A DNA stretch of 64,000 nucleotides from positions 11,718,001 to 11,782,000 of the forward strand of contig OX442316.1 of NCBI GenBank assembly GCA_949358305.1. The letters are read 5' to 3'. The position numbers were made by a program, and so were the translations under genes. A model generated the notes under the pieces. That model saw nothing but the letters and a program-made list of their open reading frames with translations, searched no databases and was not told the DNA's origin. Origin of the DNA: Strigamia acuminata (Eukaryota > Arthropoda > Chilopoda > Geophilomorpha > Linotaeniidae). Shown piece after piece: positions 38,480 through 49,181 of the stretch (positions within the stretch are counted from its first letter, which is position 1; the number at the start of each line of letters is the position of its first letter).

Positions 38480-39220
38480 TTAGATTAGATTATAGATTAA
38501 TCCTCTTTTTTGTTGTTTTGAATTGATCGTAAATGACAATAGATGAGTGTATGTAATAACTAGAATGGCGTCAATTTCAGCTTTGGTTATTATTTTTACT
38601 ATCTTTCCATCTGTTGCGGGTTTTCCTGTTTTTAAATTTGTATCCTTTTCAACAAAAATTTAAACCTACGTGTACTTTCTTCCACATTTCAATTGCTGAT
38701 GTCAGTTTTATTCTCGATTGAGTAATGTAATCTGTTCGAAACAAAGTAGCAAAGTGCAGCAATTGCGTCACCATATTCAGTACAGGCAGGTGAACAAATT
38801 TAGATAGCAATTTATTTTTCGCAATAAAATCTGAAAAATACAAGCGTAGGCAAATAAAAATAATGGAATTTATAACTAGTATAAAGTCAGTACTCATATC
38901 TAATGGAAAAAAAAGCATGTGGAATTTAATTTCTGTTTTCAGAGAATCGTGTTAATGTATAGAAATAAATATCAAGTGAGACTGATGAATTTTTCTCATA
39001 ATTTAAGTTGATCACGATCAAATTTGTTAAATAACCACATTTTTAGTTCCTTTTCTCGCTTTTTAATTCCCCACTCTAGATGGCGCAGTTGTGCAACAGA
39101 TGTTTCAGAGGCGGAAACCTTTACATTTTCGGATTGCTTGGCAAGAGAGCCAAATATGCGTTTTACACATGAATTAACATTTCTTTTCAAAATGAAGAGT
39201 TTACATTCACGCAAAAACAA
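38480..39220 (-). other. Unrecognised coding-like locus, possibly a decayed or multi-exon gene
   Basis: I do not recognise this. Three blocks on the minus strand look coding: 39220-38996 (74 codons, with a charged helical stretch around LEWGIKKREKELKMWLF), about 38918-38649 (start DFIAKNKLLSKF..., ending near EMWKKVH) after an acceptor-like TTTTCCATTAG, and about 38640-38480 (DGKIVKIITKAEIDAIL..., stop at 38480). Block 2 and block 3 are in different frames with only 25-31 bp of possible intron between them, too short for normal splicing, so either a frameshift has occurred or my exon limits are wrong. It lies between tribbles and SLC12A8. Confidence 0.35.
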
Positions 39221-39572
39221 CTAAAGAGATAGAAATAATTGATTGGCGGCAGCCAACGTACACACAATGGTGATGCCATATGGCGACCACCTCTGACATA
39301 CGGTATGTAATACATACAAACAAACTTATGGTTAAATCGAATATTCATGCACAGCTTTACATTATTAATTCGAGAATCGATTTCTGCTGGCAATAAGTAG
39401 GCGACCCTGGGTTATTGAAGCTGAAATAAAACTAAGAAAACTGGTTTTGTTCAAAGTGTATGATTATATTGATCATAAAAAACTAATAATAAAACTATAT
39501 ATGCCCACCTCATGTGCTATAATTAACCTCACTTGACACCTGTATCAATATGTTTTACAGAAATATTTCTGG

Positions 39573-42500
39573 ATGAAAATGGGTAGCCCTTCAGAAACAG
39601 ACTGGAAAAAATATGGTCTTCAAACAGATGAAGAACTTAACAATGATAATGCTGGGAATGGAACATCGCCTGCTCATAATTCTTCTTCTCACCACAATGA
39701 GCTTTTCTCCCAAGACCAGGTACAATTAGTTGTAAAATGTTGTCCACAAAACACACAATGGGTGTTCCAAGTGTTACTTGATTATTGACAGAGCTCAGCA
39801 GCAAAGCCTTGGTGGAAAACAACTTTTTTCATCTCTCAGCCAATACTATTTGGCGCCTGGGATGGAGTTTTTACTGCGTGTATGATAAATGTTTTTGGCG
39901 TTATTGTGTTCCTGCGATCAGGATGGATTGTGGTTGGTTTCAGACTTTTTAGACTAGATAATAGCGGCAAAAATTCGTGTTTTAAGTGTTGTTTTTTAAT
40001 TTTGTGGTGTTTAAAAAGAAAAAGAAAAAGAAACACTTAAAACACGACTTTTTGAATGCCCGCTAGTAGGTGCATTCAAAAACTGTAAAACGTATGCAAA
40101 ACTCGTTTCGTGTTTAAACGTGACGTCAATCCCATTGAATAACATTTCCATGTTATTCAATGGGAATGACGTCACGTACAAACACGAAACGAGTTTTGCA
40201 TACGTTTTACAGTTTTTGAATGCCCGGTAGTGTTTTTTTAAATTTATTATCGTGATTGTATGGATTCTAGGGAGAAGCGGGCATTGGAAATTCAATGTTG
40301 ATAGCTATTTTAGCAATTCTTATTGTCCTCGCGTCAGTGTTTGCTGCAATTGGGATTTGTGAGCGCTGTCCGGTTCAGCGTGGAGGTGTATATTTCCTCA
40401 TTTCTCATGTTTTGGGTGCTAAAGTAGGCGGTGCTGTTGGGATTGTGTACTGTTTCGGACAGGTAAAAACAGTAATAAAGATAATTCTTCTTTTTTGGCT
40501 AAATTGACATTTTGTTTGCATACTGAAGGCTGCTAGTGCAGCACTTCACACCATTGGTTTTGGTGAGGCCATTGGCAAATTACTCCCGCATCAGGATGTG
40601 TGGATCGAGAGGGCGATTGCATTGTCTGTTCTAGTCGTTTTAGTTGGTTTGTAGTGAAAATAGGGTTTAAAGTTTGTTTGCTTATTTTCACTTTGCACTT
40701 TTTGTAGGGATTAATATAGCAGGCGTGATTTGGGTTATAAAACTACAGTTTATTTTACTTCTAATTCTTCTGTTGGCAGCTTTGGACTTTTCGGTTGGAT
40801 CATTCGTTCACACAAAGCCTGGTAAATATTACAATTAGCAAATATTTCCTACTTGGATTGTGTTTAAAATTGTGAAATTGAATTGTGTTTTTAGAAGCTG
40901 GAGTTGATGGATATTTTTCGAATAATTTTTGGAATAATTCAAAAGCAGCTTTTACTGAGAATAACAATTGGTTTACAGTTTTTGGAGTCTTTTTTCCAAC
41001 TTTAACCGGTATTTTTGCCGGTATTAATATGAGCGGAGACTTACGCAATCCGTCGACTGATATACCAAATGGAACTTTGTCCGCTCTTGGAGTGAGGTAT
41101 TTTCCACATTTAATGGGAAGAATGTGAAACAAACAAAGTATTGCTAACTCTACTAAATTACTAACCACTAATCACCTTTCAGTTCTTTCTTATATCTCAC
41201 ATTTTTTTTAATACTGGGTGCCACGTGTCGGCGTGGTGCATTATTAACAGATTACTTAATTGCTGAAAAGGTAGGCAAAACTAAACTGCCAGTTAGTTAC
41301 GTTTCAATGCATCTTGTCTTTAGGTATCGGCGTTAGGCGTGATATTCTTAGCTGGACTCTACATTTCTTCCGTTTCCTCTTGTCTAGCAACTTTGTATGG
41401 GGCACCTAGAGTGCTTCAGAGTATTGCTCAGGAGAATGTGATTCCATTTCTTAACATATTGGGAAAAGGGGTAAATAATGTTGCGTATTTAAGATGTAAC
41501 ATGTGTACGGTATTTGTTTTTGTATTATTAGAGTGGACCGAATCAAATACCTCAGTTTGGGCTTGCAGTGATTACATTGCTGGCAGTTGTATTTATTCTT
41601 GTGGGTCAGATTAACACTTTGGCACCTCTTGTGACAATGCCATTCTTATTGACGTATGCTGCCATCAATTATGCATATTTTGCCCTTGCAATGACTTTTG
41701 ACGAATGGCAAAGACTGGATCAAAAATTGAGGTAAAGCAATACATATCAATACTTTTAAATGTTACTAATTTCTATTTGTGGATAGAGTTAAGGATGCTC
41801 TTCCTAGCCCCACTTTTGACAAAACGTCTCATACTTACGGCTCTACGGCCGATGGAACAGATCTGGACAAACTTTTTCCAGAAAGAAGCAAATACAGACC
41901 AAAAACTTATGTAAGAGATTGTTTGGAATGTTTTGTAATGTGATGGTAATTGGAAAACATTGCAGACGCAAATGAAATTACAAACCCGAGCAAGTTCCGC
42001 TACTTCTAGCTTGATATCTTCGCCCGATGAACACAGCAGCATTCTAAGTGCGGACGAACCCATAAATAATTTAAACATTAAATCTCAGGAATGTGATGGC
42101 AGCAGTGAAACGTTCTCGGAGTTTAACTTAATGCTAGAAAAACGTAAACAAAAATTAATGGAAAATAAATCTATTCACTGAAATTTAAAAATATTGCAGA
42201 CCCAACTTACCCTACAGACATTGGCAGAAAATCTCTCAACTGGTATTCCATGTTGTGTAATCGTTGGATATCTATACTTGGCGTACGATTATTCTTTATT
42301 AATAGTTCAAGAATTCTTGACATTTGCATTGTTGACTCGAATAATCCTCCCAATACCATTTGTGATTATTTCAGGCGCTTATAAACATTATTTTGATGCT
42401 TTTTGTGCATTGGGCATACGCATTAGTTCACATTGCAATTATCGCTGTCATCTATTTATACATCGGACAAGTCAATCCTGGTGTTTCGCCAGGCGTTGCT

Positions 42501-42771
42501 AAATTTAAATTTTTTCTTTCTATTAAGATCTCGATTTATCAGTTGTTTGGGTAGGTATTTTTAAACTACACTATTTTATATTTATTGCGATGGAAACGAA
42601 TTTGTTTTCTGTTTGTATACATGAAGGAAAACGGCTTTGGATGAAGATCAAATAATAATTTCATCAATGCACCCAGGGGTTGAAACTACGGCCGCACAAT
42701 TAAATGACGACAATGTCGATTACGCGACCAGGGCGCGTTATCATCAATCAGAATACATGCAGAACCGATAA
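39573..42771 (+). CDS. SLC12A8: SLC12A8 (cation-chloride cotransporter family member 9)
   Basis: Twelve-helix membrane transporter of the SLC12 family; vertebrate SLC12A8 has been proposed to move nicotinamide mononucleotide, a role under dispute. Fourteen coding exons: 39573-39719, 39792-39932, 40271-40462, 40529-40646, 40708-40821, 40895-41096, 41183-41270, 41324-41470, 41532-41731, 41787-41910, 41966-42143, 42200-42282, 42375-42550, 42627-42771. All junctions keep frame; about 684 residues. Landmarks: [20 protein letters not shown] at the first helix, [17 protein letters not shown] with [23 protein letters not shown], and the distinctive C-terminus [10 protein letters not shown] shared with vertebrate SLC12A8. 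A second ATG at 39579 is equally usable. TTTTACAG at 39553-39560 suggests a 5' UTR intron. Intron 2 holds two MITEs. Confidence 0.92.
39965..40063. mobile_element. CATTCAAAAA-family MITE, copy A
   Basis: Short fold-back. Left CGTGTTTTAAGTG is answered by CACTTAAAACACG and the right terminus reads TTTTTGAATGCCCG. The left terminus has lost five bases relative to the right. TAG on both sides (39962-39964, 40064-40066). It abuts copy B in the same SLC12A8 intron. Confidence 0.65.
40070..40227. mobile_element. CATTCAAAAA-family MITE, copy B, near-perfect palindrome
   Basis: 158 bp made almost entirely of two inverted arms of about 76 bases that meet at AACATTTCCATGTT. Arms differ at very few positions (for example TTTAAACGTG against TTTGTACGTG). 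Termini GTGCATTCAAAAACTG and CAGTTTTTGAATGCCCGG; TAG on both sides (40067-40069, 40228-40230). Contains TGACGTCA-like words in both arms. Confidence 0.8.
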
Positions 42772-43439
42772 ATATCCCACGAAATTAAACCGAAAAATAT
42801 ATTTATAGATGTTTTACGGGGGTATTTATAAAAAGGCACACTTTTTTTCGATTCGTGTATTGTTAGACATGTTGTAAGTTGTTTGTTTACCTCGCTTGAT
42901 TCAATCAAAAGTATTTTTCTAGCTTTAATACTACCTGCTGTTAAAATTAGAACAATCAATACAAATGATATATTTGTTATAAGGATGAAGTGATTAGTTA
43001 ATTGCATTCAAAACACTTGTAACAAGACTTTATAGTGTTTGCTCACATATTTACAATCAAATCAAAGAGTTATTTTGTGCAATATTTACTGTAGATCAAA
43101 CTGTTAAATCGAAGCTTGGATGTATACCGCATGAAAACTTGAATGTGATAAAATGTTTCAATGCATCAAACGCGATTTGCTCAAACTTGTTTAATATTTT
43201 TAGAAAATCTTTTACATTTTAGCCGATTGAAAGAAAAGAAAAAAAAACAAATACAAACAAAAAAAATATTTTAAATTTCTGTCGCATTGCACAATAATTT
43301 GTTTAAATTACAGAAACTACGTACCACGTTCAAAAATTTTTCTACAAACTTTTCCTAAATTGATAAACCAGAACTATTTTATTACATTTCTTCTTATGGT
43401 AATTTTTTTCATCTTTATACAGCTATTCACACGACGTCT

Positions 43440-46400
43440 TTACAGCGCTGCTAACGGGATTTTGCTGCAATAGAAAAAAAAGAAATATTAGAAACGGTTA
43501 AGAAAATACTTAAAAACTCATTAAATACTAGAAAAAAATAACTCAATCGCACTGGATAAAACAAAAAAATTAAACACACTAAACCGAGTTCGAAACCAGT
43601 GACATTTGCGTAAAGCTCTTACCGGTTGGAATCACATTTTTTAGGTATAGGTTTGAAAACTTCGCCACGCGAATCAGTAACCACAATGTAATCATAATCG
43701 TCCAGATCTCCATCATATTCATCGTAATAGTCATACTCGACATATTTGTCTGTGTCTGACTCTGTTTCTGTTTCTCTTATTTCCTGCGCTTGCACTTGTG
43801 TAGGCGGAATAGTGTCTTTTGCTGTGAACGAATAAATGTGCAAACGCAAAAACCTTAAGTTTTAGGGGCAACACAACCAACATTTAACCAGTTTTGAGCA
43901 ATTGCGGTTTCAAATCAATCCTTCAACTAAAACCCACTGTAAATGTTTCTTAAGATTTGCCAGTCACATTTCAAATTCAATGAAACACCAATTGCTCAAA
44001 TCATTTTCCTATGCGCCGGTAAATTGCAATATAGGAAAATGAAATTTCCATTTAATTAAATTTAGAGCACCAGATGTTGATTTTAACCCGGTAAACACAT
44101 GGGGAAAATCCGGGTCGGGTGGTGCTGGGTCCAGCGGGCTATATCCCATGGTGAATATCTCCGTCAGGAACTTATCCCTCTTATCGGGCTCACTTTCGAA
44201 AACTTCGTCTTTAGCCGGTTCAATCCACATTCTTTTCTCAGATTTCAGCGCCGGACTCGGTTGTCGGCGTTGCTTAATCGCGTCAATGAACTGATTAAAC
44301 TTTTCCTTCTCTTCCTCTCGCACATCACTGTCATCTGGCTTCCCCCACAAAAATGACGGCTCTTCACGGACCGGTTCGAATTCTTTAGGCAACCGTTTGG
44401 GATCGAGGAGACGTCTGGGAATTTCTGCCGGATCTCTTCTCGGTCTGCTAAACGGCGCGTCCATCATCCGGTAACTGGACAATTCGAATAATCCCAAATC
44501 AGCTGCCAGTTTAGCCGCTTTGACCGTCAGATCATCCTCAACCACAACTTCCTCTTCGCTTTGTTCCTCCTCATCCGCAACCTTCTTTTCCTCACTCGCA
44601 ACCTTCTTTTCCTCACTCGCAACCTTCTTTTCCTCACTCGCAACCTTCAGTTCCTCACTCGCTTTAACGTCCTTGTCTGTTGGCTTCTGGGTTTTCTTTG
44701 CCCCTTTAGTTGTGTCAGCGTCAGCTTTCGCTTGGGCCGCCATGGTAATTTCGCTTGCCATTTCGGTTGCCATTTCGCTTGCCATTTCGCTTGCCATTTC
44801 GCTTGCTATTTCGGTTGCCAGCAATGCACCTGCAATCACGTCAGTAGGAAAGTCTGACTTTGTTTCCATTAATTTGGACGGTTGCACATCGTCATCCAGC
44901 TTTGACGTGAGTTCAAATATTTTCGAGGTTAACATTTCATCATCCTCTTTTAACGTCAGTGCCATCGGTTTGGATAGTTGCGCAACACGATCGTTCGGTT
45001 TTGACTTTGCTTCCTTTGATTTGGACGATTTCGTATCATCGTCTTCATCCAGTTTCCACTTAAGTTCTTTTGATTTGGAAGATTTCGCATCAGTAATTTC
45101 CAGTTTGGACTTGGATTGCTTTGCTCTGAGTGGTTTCGCGTCCTCATCATCCTCCCTTAATAAAGGTTTCCCGCTGAGTTTGTTTTTGTTTTCTTTAGAC
45201 TTCGAGCTGGCAGGTGGTGGTAATGGTGGTCTCTTGGGTTCAGTAAACCTGAACACGCGGAAAAAACTCGGGGCGGATTCCTTCTTCTTCACTTCCTTCT
45301 TCACTTCTTTTTTGTCAGTGGAGTCGCTGGATTTGGTTTTAGCGGGGGGCCGCTTCGGAGAGGTCGAATCATCTTTCTTCTCCTTCTCCTTCTCCTTCTC
45401 CAACGCACCAATTTCTTTCTTCTTCTCAGGGGCAACGTGTAACGGCTTTGGCAGACTGCTCGAAATAATCAATTGTTTTGCCTTTTCCGTACTCTGCTCC
45501 AACACATCAATTTCTTCCTTCTCCGCAGGACCAATGTGCAACGGCTTTTTCAGACTGCCCAAAATACTAACTTTCTTTGCCCTTTCCGTAACCGGCTCTA
45601 ACTCATCAATTTCATCCTTCTCCTCAGGAGCAACGTTTAACGGCTTTTTCAGTCTGCCCGAAGTATCAAGTTTCTTTGGCTTTTCCGTAACCTGCTCCAA
45701 GACATCAATTTCTTCCTCCTCAGGAGCAACGGGTAATGGATTTTGCAGACTGCCCGAGATATCAATTTCTTCCTTCTCAGGAGCAACGGGTAATGGCTTT
45801 TGCAGACTGCCCAAGATATCAATTTCTTCCTTCTCAGGAGCAACGGGTAATGGATTTTGCAGACTGCCCAAGATATCAATATCTTCCTTCTCAGGAGCAA
45901 CCGGTAATGGCTTTTGCAGACTGCCCGAGACGTCACTTTTCTTTGCCCTTTCCGCAACCTGCTCCAACACGTCAATTTCTTCCATCTCCTTTTTGACTTC
46001 CTCCGAAACCTTCTGCTTTGGTTGAATTGGTTCTCTCGTGACGGTGCCTAATGTCCAAATGTTGACATTGTGGCCATCAAAATCCAAACCCGAATCAGGA
46101 ACCATAAACTGAGCGTCTTTTTGCTCGTCCGCACTTTGTTCGTCGCTGTCCTCTTCGGTTTCAGACTCGGCCCAAACTTTAGGACCACTTGCTTTGGAGT
46201 CCATAAAAGCCGGTAAATCCGGCCGGTCGTTTTCCATCTTTTCGATTTCTGGCCGGTCTTTTTCCGTCTTTTCAATTTCTGGCCGGTCTTTTTCCATCGT
46301 GTCGATTTCATCTTCTTCTTCTAAATTTACTTCGGTTACAACCACCTTTTTCATGTTTGCTTTAAGTTTGATCACACTCGCTTCCGCTTCGTTGAACAGG

Positions 46401-48821
46401 ATGTCAGTGGTGGCGTCCGAGGCCGATACTTTGGGCATTATGTTCGTCTCCTCTAATTTTCTCAGATCTTCGTTCCGTTTCCTCTTTTCCTCGGTCTTTC
46501 TAGCATTTTCTTTGCGCCTTCTCCTGTTCACCGGAGACAAATCGTCAAAATTCCTTTCGATGCTCACAAGCGACGGTCTAACGCAAGGCTTGTACGTGAA
46601 ATCCTCCTTTCTTGGACGCGCATTCTTTTCCGAGCGATTACTTTCACGCTTTGCCTTTGCAACCTTATCGTAAAAATTTAACTCCTTTTTCTTGGGTGGT
46701 TTTGGCTTTTTCCCGTCGTCTTCCTTCATCAATTCCAGCACAGATCGTTGGTCTTTTGGAACGGTCTTTTTCTTGTCACCACCCAATGATTTGATGCCAA
46801 CGTCACCGTCCTCGAGTAATTTGCTTTGTTTTCCATTTTCGTGGGGTGTCATTCTTTCGTCGTCGTCGTCGGGAATATTGAGTAGCTTGCTGGGTTTCTT
46901 CCACCATTTGTCATCTTTTTGGGGGGATTTCATTCTCTCAACATTTGCATCCTTTTCATTTTCCTTTTTGTCTGTCTCGCACTCCTCGTCACACTCAAAG
47001 ATCTTTAATCCGGCACACTGATCGTTGAGCAAAACTTTAATCGGGGGCGGTTTAAGCGGCACGCCGACTGAACGGGCCCATTCCATTTGCTTTTGTTTCT
47101 CAAGGTCTTTTTTACGCCATTTATCTAGAGTTGTAGCGTGAAAGGAGGGGAGTGACATGTCAGTTCCTTCAAAAATAATTCTCTTTAATTGACATTTCAC
47201 AAACTTAAGTAACAGGCCAGAAACGGATTTACAACAGTACGCTTAATAAATTGACAGAAAAAAATTCAGCTCTCAGTGCACAGTTTAACTTAACGCTTAA
47301 AGTCGTTATTCATTCCCTCATCCACATCCACCTCGGTTGCCATGCCAGCATTAGCTTTATCGTCAATTCGATAACCATAGGAATTGACGCCTCGCACTTG
47401 TTCCGTATCACTATAATTCTGAGTCTGGACTGACTCGTCAGCAACATTTTTGCCTGCACACAGAAACGTAGGCGCGTCATTTCAAGTAACAAATTAAACC
47501 TTTTCATAAACCAAACTTTTTTAAATAAGTAAATAAAAAAAATCACTTCTCGAGGAAATTTCAAATCTCTTTCTTTGTTTGTACCGTTTATAAATCTAAT
47601 CAATAAGTGAAAAAAAAAATCACCTTGATGTACTTTTTACAACAAAATATTTAGAAATCTGTATGCGAAAGTGATTTTTTTTTACTGCTTGGACCGTAAT
47701 GCAACAACAACCTTAATTTTAAACTGTGCATCAAGCTGATTTTTTTTCCCTCCGCTGAGTTAATACTTTTAACAGTTAAGTTGACACATAACACATATTC
47801 TTACCAGCTTCTTGGATATTCTGATAAGCAACTAGTGCGTAGTATTTGCCAATTTTGTAGAGGTCATCGGATATAATAACTGCTTGTTTTGGGTAGCACA
47901 CAGAGGCCGCAGATGCCATTCCTATACTAGCGTAGAACACTTTCTTTACTATACCACCTAACAAAACACAAACACCGCGTATTAATTAGTATTAATGATA
48001 AATGTGCGCCATTAAACCTTTGCGAGCCAACAATAAACCCAACAATCCACCCGTAGAGATTGCAGCAGCTCTTGAAAGATAATTCTCTTCGCGAGACAGA
48101 TGCTCGTAAGCGCCTAAAACAACAACAAAAATTTATTTATTTTATTTTAATGTTGATTTTAAAAAAAAAAAATTTTCCTTCTTACTTCTGACTCGTGTTA
48201 TTCCAGAATCAATATTTTGAAGAAGTTTGTCTTTGTTTTCTTCAATTTTTAAATTGTCCACACTATTCATGACCGATCTTCTGCCTTTTGTGATAATTTG
48301 CTGAAGTTGCGACGGGTCTTCCGGCGCAACCCCGTCCCGACAATCGTTGCACGCAGCTTCGGACCCTTGTTGTCCACCATATATGGGTAGCTAAACAAAT
48401 TTCATTGTACACAGAGCCGTATAAAAGAGAAATTACTCAATTCCTTACATCTTGGGGACTCAAGTACATTTCGGAAACCGGCTTCGTGTCATATCCGATT
48501 TTAACATCGCTAGATTCGTCCGCTGGTTCATTCGCGAAGATTGGCAGCTGGTCTTCGTCGTATCCTTCTTCAGCAGACACGGAGAAGGAATATGGAATAG
48601 CTATAGCTGCTCCTCCAGGGATTAGGACCCTCGTTATAAGCTGAAAATATTCAAATTCTTAATTCGATTTTGCATTTTTAATTTAACACTACAAGAAAAT
48701 TTATTTCTTTAAATATGTTTTGATTAAACTGTTGTCTTTTTGTTTGTTTTGTGCGAGTATTAACGTTTATATCAATGTATTTTGCAGGCTAGGTCCATAC
48801 ACATACCTTCTGAACAGCCAT
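43440..48821 (-). CDS. MICOS subunit MIC26/MIC27 (apolipoprotein O family), alternative 3' ends
   Basis: Inner-membrane protein that shapes mitochondrial cristae. Common exons on the minus strand: 48821-48807, 48640-48449, 48390-48186, 48113-48018, 47957-47805, all in frame, leaving one G (phase 1). They encode an N-terminal signal-like stretch, a soluble part, and the two conserved membrane segments GGLLGLLLARKGG and FYASIGMASAASVCYPKQA with the family word YPKQAV. Three 3' ends fit phase 1: exon 47453-47290 (stop; 274-residue protein, ordinary for the family), the giant exon 47166-44009, and exon 43821-43623 joined to 43464-43440, which gives an acidic Tyr/Asp-rich tail ending KIPLAAL. Which ends are used cannot be told from sequence. 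MIC26 and MIC27 cannot be separated here. Confidence 0.85.
44009..47166 (-). CDS. Giant Lys/Glu-rich, repeat-containing exon of the MIC26/27 gene, or a nested separate gene
   Basis: An uninterrupted frame of about 1050 codons. I do not recognise the product. It begins after an acceptor-like TTTTTGAAG in phase 1, exactly the phase left by MIC26/27 exon 5, so splicing gives a fusion of about 1272 residues. Alternatively translation could begin at the methionine four codons in (MSLPSFHATTLDKW). The ends look conserved and folded-like: WRKKDLEKQKQMEWARS near the start and a Pro/Asp-rich segment ending SPLDPAPPDPDFPHVF near the end. The middle is predicted disordered: charged, rich in K, E, S and P, with three tandem-repeat zones. 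The opposite-strand 501-codon frame is a shadow of this one. Confidence 0.7.
44578..44661. repeat. 21-bp tandem repeat, four copies
   Basis: Starts at 44578, 44599, 44620 and 44641 on the + strand; encodes the heptad EEKKVAS on the minus strand inside the giant exon. The last copy has two changes. Confidence 0.9.
44752..44823. repeat. 12-bp tandem repeat, six copies
   Basis: Period-12 word CGCTTGCCATTT with CGGTTGCCATTT variants; encodes EMAS or EMAT units on the minus strand, an alternating acidic/small helix-like run. Confidence 0.9.
45721..45948. repeat. 57-bp tandem repeat, four close copies plus degenerate ones
   Basis: Exact 57-base period starting at 45721, 45778, 45835 and 45892 (each begins CAGGAGCAAC). 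Each unit encodes 19 residues with core GSLQKPLPVAPEKEE. Related but longer, more diverged units extend right-to-left across 45430-45720, so the array has an old part and a young part. The reading frame is preserved throughout. Confidence 0.9.
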
Positions 48822-49181
48822 ATTTAGAACAGAAAGGAAGGAACGTGGAGCGAGCTTCTAACCAATGATAAAAGGGGAAAAAGTTTAATGTGAGTACATA
48901 ACTTTTCCAATTATATTACGAAACTGAAAGAGATTAGACACTTAAGATTTTCAAATTATTTTCTTTCGATCGCTGCTCTACTTTGGCAATGCGACTGACT
49001 CTCCAATTCAGTTGTCGAGATTTTATTCGAATGGTCTGGTTTGTTTAGATTGCATCACGGAACTTCCGGCGTAAAGTTAACGATTTTGCCAACAGGTGTC
49101 CCCTAATCGGAGTTTGTTTGAATTTATTTTCTTATTTTTATTTTGTCAATCGTATATAAGTAAACAAACAGTGCGCACAAA

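Noticed and set aside
45721-45948. Regular 57-bp repeats considered as a CRISPR-like array
   Set aside because: There are no spacers, the repeats are head-to-tail and in frame within a protein, and the genome is an insect.
44520-46025. 501-codon + strand frame rich in Ser and Phe
   Set aside because: It is the antisense of the Lys/Glu-rich giant exon; S/F runs are what antisense of K/E-rich repeats yields. No domain or splice signals.
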